A DNA stretch of 64,000 nucleotides, from the NCBI RefSeq assembly GCF_029277445.1, contig NZ_CP119566.1, forward strand, positions 1,147,001-1,211,000. The letters run 5' to 3'. The position numbers and the translations under genes are program-made. Source of the stretch: Pararhizobium qamdonense. Its GTDB lineage: Bacteria; Pseudomonadota; Alphaproteobacteria; Rhizobiales; Rhizobiaceae. Below, piece after piece: positions 58,672 through 64,000 of this stretch. Within the stretch, counting starts at the first letter, position 1. Each line of letters opens with the position of its first letter. Under the pieces are notes generated by a model. It did not search any database, was not told where the DNA came from, and worked only from the letters and a program-made list of their open reading frames with translations.

Positions 58672-60147
58672 TCAGCGGCGCAGAGTCAGCCCAACGCCGA
58701 CGCGGGCGACATTGGTGGACGGGCCGGTTTCGCGTGTCGTGCGCTCGTAGCTCACATCGCCGGTGAGGGCCAGATAGCGGTTGAGGTCCCAGGTGAGGCC
58801 TGCACCTGCAGCCCAGACTTTTTCGTCCTGCGAACTGCCGCTGGGGAAATTGCGCAGGGTCAGGCTATTGGAAAGCCGCGCCACGAGAGCGCTGCGCAAC
58901 TCGTGGGTCACCCGGCTGCTCAGGGTATAGACCATGGCGCCGCTTTCGCCTGCGGTTGTCGATGGTTCCAGGCCGGTGGAAATGCCATAGGCCACGTCGG
59001 TGCCGCGCTGTGGTGACCAGTTGATCGTGCCATCGACAGTGAAGCCCCTCAGGTCATCGAGCCGGTTATCGTCGAAACGGTAGGTCTGATAGCCGAGCGC
59101 GATCTCGCCATTCAGCTTTTCACCCAGATCAGCCTCGACACCGGCGCGGGCGCCGTAACTGTTGTAGGAGCGTTCGAACCCCAGCGTGTCCCTGCGCAGG
59201 TCGTAAATCGATTTTCCTGCCGATGCCTCGATGAACGGAATGAGGGCCGGCGAAAGCTCGTAGCCGACACGCACGGTGACGGCACCCGCATTGCGGTTTC
59301 GGTCCTTCAGCGACAGCGAACCGCCATTGTTGAGTTCGGCGTCGCCATAAACGTAGCGGTCAAAATCGATCTTGGCCGAGCCGCGCAGGATGCCGAAATC
59401 GCGCTCGATGCCGGCACCCAGCGTATATTGGTCGATGCCGGACTGGACGCTTGCATTGGTGATCGCATTCGGATCGGTCGAATCCTCGCGCTCGAAATGA
59501 TAGCCGGCCTTCAGCGTCGCGGTCGTCTGTTCGGAAAGATCGAGCCGAAGTGCTGCCTCGATATCGGCGGTCGGTTCCGTTTCCCCGGTGCCGGAGACAT
59601 TGCGCTGCCAGGTGCCTTCGCCGGTCACCGTCAGCTGATGGCGGGACCAGTCGGAGGTGAGCGTGCCCTTCAGGCCGGTCTCGAGATAGCTGCGGTTCTC
59701 CTTGGAACTGCCGGTCTTGTTGCTTTCAAAATTATAGGTCTGGCCGAGCGTCGGCTTCAGCACGAAACTGCCAAACCGGATGCCCTGCGCATCGTTACGG
59801 TCGATATCAAGCTGGGCTCTCAGGCCATCGACGGTGTTTTCGCGCAGGTTGGTGCGGGCCATATCCTCATCGACCGTGGGGTCGTTGAGCAACGGTTCGC
59901 CGGCGTCTGTGCTGATGGAGTTCGTGGTGATTGCGTCGGTATCGGCAGGCTCTATGCCGGGGGATGCAGCCGCTGTCGGAATCTGTGTAGTGGTACCGGT
60001 TGCGGCGGTGGCATTTGCGCCGGGAAGCAGGGCCTGGGCGGAAACGGCGTTTGGCAGAAACAGGGCGCAGTTCGCCATCAGCCAGGCCGCAGTGGCCGCC
60101 GGGCGCGCGAGGGTCGTCCTCTTCGTGCGTGGATAGAAAGGCGTCAT
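58672..60147 (-). CDS. Outer membrane beta-barrel protein
   Basis: Exported protein of 491 residues with a signal peptide (about 1-38, AATAAWLMANCALFLPNAVSAQA). A low-complexity Ala/Thr/Asp-rich segment (40-100) is followed by about 390 residues of alternating amphipathic strands ending in NVARVGVGLTLRR, whose C-terminal aromatic-poor strand ends in Arg rather than Phe. It fits the BBP2/DUF2320 outer-membrane beta-barrel type seen in rhizobia. A polysaccharide-related role is hinted by the convergent galU neighbour only. Confidence 0.8.
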   Translation of the reverse strand: MTPFYPRTKRTTLARPAATAAWLMANCALFLPNAVSAQALLPGANATAATGTTTQIPTAAASPGIEPADTDAITTNSISTDAGEPLLNDPTVDEDMARTNLRENTVDGLRAQLDIDRNDAQGIRFGSFVLKPTLGQTYNFESNKTGSSKENRSYLETGLKGTLTSDWSRHQLTVTGEGTWQRNVSGTGETEPTADIEAALRLDLSEQTTATLKAGYHFEREDSTDPNAITNASVQSGIDQYTLGAGIERDFGILRGSAKIDFDRYVYGDAELNNGGSLSLKDRNRNAGAVTVRVGYELSPALIPFIEASAGKSIYDLRRDTLGFERSYNSYGARAGVEADLGEKLNGEIALGYQTYRFDDNRLDDLRGFTVDGTINWSPQRGTDVAYGISTGLEPSTTAGESGAMVYTLSSRVTHELRSALVARLSNSLTLRNFPSGSSQDEKVWAAGAGLTWDLNRYLALTGDVSYERTTRETGPSTNVARVGVGLTLRR

Positions 60148-60241
60148 CTGCCGAATGCCCGGAAATCCGTTTACCAGTGTTGAGCAACCGTAAACGGATG
60201 TGGTTAACTATTCCTTTCCGAAATGGCATTCGGCTTTCTTT

Positions 60242-60700
60242 TCAGGCGCTTTCGACGGTCAACCGGCCGCCATTGCTGCCGATGACCTTGACGCGGGTGC
60301 CCGCAGGCAGGTCCGGACCGTTGACGGTCCAGGTGGTGTCGTCGAGCCGGATGCGGCCGCGTCCCTCGGCGATCGGCTGTTCCAGCACGGCGGTGCGGCC
60401 GATCAGGCTCGCGCCGCGCTGATTGAGCAGCGGCTCGTCCGACGTATCGCCCGAGCGGGCGAGCAGCCGGCGGCCGATGAGGGCGGCTGCGACGGACAGG
60501 ACCGCGAAGAATACCAGCTGTGCCTGCCAGACCCAGAAACCGGCGTCCCAGAACAAAAGCGAGAGCGCGCCGGTGATGAGGGCCGCGATGCCGATCCAGA
60601 CAAGAAAGACGCCGGGCGCCACGACTTCGGCGGCGAGAAGGACGAGGCCCAGCACCCACCAGCTCCAGGGGCCAAGTTCGAGGATGACGCGCTCGATCAT
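60242..60700 (-). CDS. NfeD family protein
   Basis: Inner-membrane protein of 152 residues: two or three membrane helices (about 10-75, WWVLGLVLLAAEVVAPGVFLVWIGIAALI) and a C-terminal soluble OB-fold domain (about 90-150, RGASLIGRTAVLEQPIAEG ... VKVIGSNGGRLTVES). NfeD proteins partner with SPFH/stomatin proteins in membrane microdomains. It starts 3 bp after the stop of the SPFH gene, so the pair is one operon and probably one complex. Confidence 0.92.
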   Translation of the reverse strand: MIERVILELGPWSWWVLGLVLLAAEVVAPGVFLVWIGIAALITGALSLLFWDAGFWVWQAQLVFFAVLSVAAALIGRRLLARSGDTSDEPLLNQRGASLIGRTAVLEQPIAEGRGRIRLDDTTWTVNGPDLPAGTRVKVIGSNGGRLTVESA

Positions 60701-60703
60701 CGG

Positions 60704-61714
60704 TCAGCCTTCCCGCTTGGCCGTGTCGAAGGGATTGCGGACCGGAACCGTGCGCGGCAAGGGCTGGCGCGTGGGTGAGGGTGCGTCGCCTCCGCCATTG
60801 CCGAAGACTTCACGGGCAATTGCGCCGATGCCGCCGAGCGAGCCGATCAGCGAGGAGGCTTCCATCGGCATCAGCACGATCTTCGAATTGGGCGCGGTGC
60901 CGATCGCAGCCATGGCTTCGGTATATTTCTGGGCGACGAAGTAGTTGATCGCCTGCACGTCGCCGGCGGCGATGGCTTCCGAGACCATTCTCGTCGCCTT
61001 GGCTTCGGCCTCGGCCAGGCGCTCGCGCGCTTCAGCATCGCGGAAGGCAGCTTCGCGCTGGCCTTCGGCCTGCAGGATGGCCGATTGCTTGGCACCTTCG
61101 GCGCGCAGGATCTGGGCGTTGCGCGAGCCTTCGGCTTCCAGGACCTGGGCGCGCTTTTCGCGCTCGGCCTTCATCTGGCGCGCCATGGCATCGACGAGAT
61201 CCTTCGGCGGCTGGATGTCCTTGATCTCGACGCGGGTCACCTTGATGCCCCAGGGGCCAACGGCTTCATCGACCACATGCAGCAGCTTGTCGTTGATGAT
61301 TTCGCGGTTGGACAGGAGTTCGTCGAGGTCCATCGAGCCCATGACCGAGCGGATATTCGTCATCGTCAGGTTGAGGATGGCGCTCTGCAGATCGGAGACC
61401 TGATAGGCGGCCTCGGCGGCGTTCAGCACCTGATAGAAGGCGACGGCATCGGCAGCGCAGCTGGCATTGTCGCGGGTGATGACTTCCTGGGTGGGGACGT
61501 CGAGCACCTGTTCCATGACGTTCATCCGGGCGCCGATCTTGTCGATGAACGGGATGATGATGTTGAGGCCGGGCTCAAGCGTTCTGGTATAGCGGCCGAA
61601 ACGTTCCACCGTGTAGCGAAACCCCTGCGGCACCGTCTTGATGCCGGCAAACAGCACGAGGATGACGAGTACCACGAAGGCGATGACGACGATGTCCAGT
61701 CCGGCCAAAGGCAT
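60704..61714 (-). CDS. SPFH/stomatin family protein (QmcA-like)
   Basis: Membrane-anchored protein of 336 residues with one N-terminal helix (IVVIAFVVLVILVLFAGI, 8-25), an SPFH/band-7 domain (about 26-190, VPQGFRYTVERFGRYTRTLEPGLN) and a long charged coiled coil (185-255, QMKAEREKRAQVLEAEGSRN). The last block ends in VLMPMEASSLIGSLGG, as in QmcA/stomatin homologues. It scaffolds membrane microdomains and is paired with NfeD. Position 85 has DNASCAADAVAFYQV, a Cys near the usual VxxDGV-type site. Confidence 0.92.
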   Translation of the reverse strand: MPLAGLDIVVIAFVVLVILVLFAGIKTVPQGFRYTVERFGRYTRTLEPGLNIIIPFIDKIGARMNVMEQVLDVPTQEVITRDNASCAADAVAFYQVLNAAEAAYQVSDLQSAILNLTMTNIRSVMGSMDLDELLSNREIINDKLLHVVDEAVGPWGIKVTRVEIKDIQPPKDLVDAMARQMKAEREKRAQVLEAEGSRNAQILRAEGAKQSAILQAEGQREAAFRDAEARERLAEAEAKATRMVSEAIAAGDVQAINYFVAQKYTEAMAAIGTAPNSKIVLMPMEASSLIGSLGGIGAIAREVFGNGGGDAPSPTRQPLPRTVPVRNPFDTAKREG

Positions 61715-61830
61715 CCGGTTTCTCCCTTAAATGTTTGTTTCGCCGCACTTTACGCAACCAGCGGCAAGAAGCCAGCGGATTTCCCCATTCACAAGACGGG
61801 TTGTTTGCCTTAAAGAGCGCCCATTCGCTT

Positions 61831-61869
61831 ACCGGTCGCAGCCTACCCGGTCAAAACAAGGACTAAACT
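61831..61869 (+). promoter_or_regulatory. preQ1-riboswitch-like pseudoknot in queC leader
   Basis: ACCGG (61831-61835) pairs with CCGGT (61847-61851) around the 11-base loop TCGCAGCCTAC, followed by the A-rich tail CAAAACAAGGACTAA. In the tail, AGGACU can pair with AGCCU of the loop (one bulged A), forming a pseudoknot that hides the AAGGA Shine-Dalgarno 7 bases before the queC ATG. The plan matches preQ1 class I riboswitches (5-bp stem, C/A loop, A-rich tail ending ACUAA). The loop and tail sequences deviate from the consensus, so this is a candidate only. Confidence 0.45.
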
Positions 61870-62580
61870 ATGAAAACCATCGTGATCTGCTCCGGCGGAT
61901 TGGATTCCGTTTCGCTTGCCCACAAGGTGGCAGCCGAAAATACGCTTTTAGCGCTTCTCTCCTTCGACTATGGCCAGCGCCACAAAAAGGAGCTGGATTT
62001 TGCCGCCGCCTGTGCCGTGCGTTTGAACGTGCCGCATCATATCATCGATATCCGCGCGATCGGCGCGCATCTGACGGGGTCGGCGCTCACCGATGATATC
62101 GCCGTTCCCGACGGCCATTATGCCGAGGACACCATGAAGGCGACGGTTGTGCCCAACCGCAACGCCATCATGCTGGCGATCGCCTTCGGGGTTGCCGCCG
62201 CGCAGAAGGCGGATGCGGTGGCAACCGCCGTGCATGGCGGCGATCATTTCATCTATCCCGATTGCCGCCCCGGTTTCATCGATGCGTTCCAGGCCATGCA
62301 GAACCACGCGACGCAGGGTTATGCCGACGTCACCCTGCATGCGCCTTATGTAAACGGTTCGAAGGCCGATATCGTCACGGATGGTGCGAGGCACGGCACA
62401 CCGTTTGAAGAGACCTGGTCCTGCTACAAGGGCGGGATGCGGCATTGCGGGCGATGCGGAACCTGCGTCGAGCGGCGCGAGGCCTTTCACCTGGCAGCCA
62501 TTGCCGATCCGACCGACTATGAGGATGCGGATTTCTGGCTCTCGGCCACCGGCGGCTTTGCCGCTACGGAGGTGAAGTGA
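61870..62580 (+). CDS. queC: 7-cyano-7-deazaguanine synthase
   Basis: Converts 7-carboxy-7-deazaguanine to preQ0 with ATP and ammonia, in queuosine tRNA modification; 236 residues. VICSGGLDSVSLAHK is the ATP pyrophosphatase P-loop. The zinc cysteines lie in SCYKGGMRHCGRCGTCVERREAF near the C-terminus. The stop overlaps the queD start (TGATG), giving a queC-queD-queE operon, with queE also overlapping queD. A potential preQ1-binding leader precedes it. Confidence 0.96.
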   Translation: MKTIVICSGGLDSVSLAHKVAAENTLLALLSFDYGQRHKKELDFAAACAVRLNVPHHIIDIRAIGAHLTGSALTDDIAVPDGHYAEDTMKATVVPNRNAIMLAIAFGVAAAQKADAVATAVHGGDHFIYPDCRPGFIDAFQAMQNHATQGYADVTLHAPYVNGSKADIVTDGARHGTPFEETWSCYKGGMRHCGRCGTCVERREAFHLAAIADPTDYEDADFWLSATGGFAATEVK

Positions 62581-62936
62581 TGTTCCGTATCAGCAAGGAA
62601 TTCCATTTCTCCGCCTCGCATCAGCTCACCAGCCTGCCTGCAGACCATCAATGCGCGCGGCTGCATGGGCATAATTATATCGTCGTGGTGGAGCTTGCAG
62701 CCGAAGAGTTGAACAAACACGGCTTCGTGCGCGACTATCACGAACTTTCGCCGCTTAAGCGCTATATCGACGAAACCTTCGATCACCGGCATCTCAATGA
62801 TGTGTTGGGCCATGACCGGGTGACGGCGGAATGCCTGGCGCGTCATTTCTATGACTGGTGCAAGTCGCATCTGCCGGAAACGGCCTCGGTGAAAGTCAGT
62901 GAGACGCCCAAGACCTGGGCGGAATACCGGCCGTGA
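62580..62936 (+). CDS. queD: 6-carboxytetrahydropterin synthase
   Basis: T-fold enzyme of 118 residues turning 7,8-dihydroneopterin triphosphate into 6-carboxy-5,6,7,8-tetrahydropterin, the first queuosine-specific step. Zinc ligands are His14 (SASHQL), His29 and His31 (RLHGHNY); Cys25 is the catalytic thiol, and the conserved PKTWAEYRP tail is present. The ATG overlaps the queC stop and follows GGAGG. Its stop overlaps the queE start by 4 bp (GTGA). Confidence 0.94.
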   Translation: MFRISKEFHFSASHQLTSLPADHQCARLHGHNYIVVVELAAEELNKHGFVRDYHELSPLKRYIDETFDHRHLNDVLGHDRVTAECLARHFYDWCKSHLPETASVKVSETPKTWAEYRP

Positions 62937-63673
62937 CGGGGACCTCAGGAACCGGCACCATTCGTGTTTCGGAGATGTTCGGCCCGACAATCCAGGGCGA
63001 GGGCGTCCTGATCGGCCTGCCGACCGTTTTCGTGCGCACGGGCGGCTGTGATTACCGCTGCCCGTGGTGCGATAGCCTGCATGCCGTCGACAGCCGTTAT
63101 CGTGACGATTGGACGCCGATGACGCCGCAGGCGGTGTGGGAGGAGGTGAAGCGGCTGTCAGGCGGCGTGCCGCTCACCGTCTCGTTGTCGGGTGGCAATC
63201 CGGCGATCCAGCCGTTGGGGGAGCTGATCCGCCTCGGGCACCGGGATGGCTACCGCTTCGCGCTGGAAACCCAAGGGTCCGTCTCGAAGGACTGGTTTGC
63301 CGATCTCGACGTTCTGGTGCTCAGCCCCAAGCCGCCATCCAGCGGCATGGCGACGGACTGGGCACAGCTGGCAAACTGTCTTGAGGCTGCCGGTGCGCGG
63401 CCGCAAACGGTGCTGAAGATCGTCGTCTTCGACGCGGCCGACTATGCCTATGCCCGTGACGTGGCGGCGCGCCACCCGCATTTGCCGGTCTATCTGCAGC
63501 CGGGCAACCACATGCCGCCAGACCGCGGCGAGGTCGATGCCGGCATTGACATGGACGGGATTGCAGACCGCATGCGCTGGCTGGTCGAAACAGTGACGCA
63601 GGATCGCTGGTTTACCGCCCGTGTGCTTCCCCAGCTGCATGTGCTCCTGTGGGGCAACAGGCGCGGGGTTTAG
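62933..63673 (+). CDS. queE: 7-carboxy-7-deazaguanine synthase
   Basis: Radical SAM enzyme of 246 residues that rearranges 6-carboxytetrahydropterin to 7-carboxy-7-deazaguanine. The cluster motif is CxxxCxxC: Cys39, Cys43, Cys46 in [24 protein letters not shown] at the N-terminus and [15 protein letters not shown] are family landmarks. The start is GTG, overlapping queD by 4 bp. Its stop overlaps the convergent hemH stop by 4 bp. Confidence 0.94.
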   Translation: MTGTSGTGTIRVSEMFGPTIQGEGVLIGLPTVFVRTGGCDYRCPWCDSLHAVDSRYRDDWTPMTPQAVWEEVKRLSGGVPLTVSLSGGNPAIQPLGELIRLGHRDGYRFALETQGSVSKDWFADLDVLVLSPKPPSSGMATDWAQLANCLEAAGARPQTVLKIVVFDAADYAYARDVAARHPHLPVYLQPGNHMPPDRGEVDAGIDMDGIADRMRWLVETVTQDRWFTARVLPQLHVLLWGNRRGV

Positions 63674-64000
63674 GCCCAGCCCATCAATTCCCGGCGCACC
63701 ACATGTTCGAGCACGGTCATGCCGCCCTCGCTGTCGTTCAGGCAGGGAATGTGGGTGAATTTTTCGCCGCCGGCATGGTGGAAGGTTTCAGCCGCTTCCA
63801 CGGCGATTTCTTCCAGGGTCTCGAGACAATCGGATACGAAGCCGGGATTGATGACGGCAATGCGCTTGACGCCGTCCTGGCCGAGCTTTTCCACCGTCTT
63901 ATCGGTGTAGGGCTGCAGCCATTCCTCCGGCCCGAAGCGGGACTGGAAGGTGACCTGCAGTTTCTCCTTGGACCAGCCAAGCTTTTCGCGCACCAGCCGC
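63670..64000 (-). CDS. hemH: Ferrochelatase (3' part; runs off the window)
   Basis: C-terminal 109 residues of ferrochelatase, which inserts Fe2+ into protoporphyrin IX as the last step of haem synthesis. [18 protein letters not shown] is the strongly conserved [15 protein letters not shown] family block; [17 protein letters not shown] carries the second conserved block. The reading frame continues past base 64000 on the minus strand, so the start is outside. Confidence 0.93.
   Translation of the reverse strand, partial: RLVREKLGWSKEKLQVTFQSRFGPEEWLQPYTDKTVEKLGQDGVKRIAVINPGFVSDCLETLEEIAVEAAETFHHAGGEKFTHIPCLNDSEGGMTVLEHVVRRELMGWA

Overview
The window is GC-rich chromosomal DNA of an alphaproteobacterium, almost certainly Rhizobiaceae (Rhizobium / Agrobacterium / Neorhizobium group). 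The signs are a glgPBCA-pgm cluster, soxBDAG, CpdR beside an N-formylglutamate amidohydrolase, an MmgR/suhB-type sRNA next to an inositol-monophosphatase-family gene, a ROSE-like leader on a small heat-shock gene, and C/G-rich palindromic intergenic repeats. The species cannot be fixed from the sequence alone. Most of the DNA is ordinary core-type chromosome with two small accessory islands.

Layout. 1-5.1 kb: heterotetrameric sarcosine oxidase (soxB partial, soxD, soxA, soxG), tightly coupled. 5.1-19 kb: a MaoC hydratase, glgX, an aldo/keto reductase, a 69-codon gene, then pgm, glgA, glgC, glgB, glgP on the minus strand, together giving glycogen synthesis and breakdown. Palindromic repeats fill the gaps around glgX. 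19.1-27 kb: a Tad-like membrane-anchored protein, then a transglutaminase / ATP-grasp / alpha-E / transglutaminase gene set of unknown product. 27-32 kb: a five-gene minus-strand group (DUF899, DUF1579, two VOC proteins, BBE flavoprotein) divergent from a MarR regulator with a perfect dyad in its promoter. 32-36 kb: a methyltransferase, a CDF transporter and ilvD.

36.3-37.5 kb: a short AT-rich accessory segment with a two-helix SLATT/DUF4231-like protein, lying on the 3' side of a tRNA-Val(GAC) gene. 37.5-45.4 kb: cpdR, an N-formylglutamate amidohydrolase, an MmgR-like sRNA, hisN, an alpha/beta hydrolase, a small heat-shock gene with RpoH-like promoter and ROSE-like thermometer, a BASS transporter divergent from a LysR regulator, and a threonine aldolase. 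45.9-52.9 kb: gltB and gltD, with a vapBC toxin-antitoxin pair and its operator palindrome lying between them. 53-64 kb: DegP-type protease, a DUF459 SGNH protein, MltB-type transglycosylase, galU, an outer-membrane beta-barrel, NfeD plus an SPFH protein, queCDE preceded by a preQ1-riboswitch-like pseudoknot, and the 3' part of hemH.

The best candidates for attention are the RNA elements (sRNA at 39.04-39.11 kb, thermometer at 41.61-41.71 kb, putative pseudoknot at 61.83-61.87 kb), the uncharacterised transglutaminase/ATP-grasp/alpha-E system, the MarR-linked DUF899 cluster, the tRNA-linked SLATT gene and the vapBC insertion inside gltBD. No CRISPR array, rRNA operon, transposase or prophage was seen.
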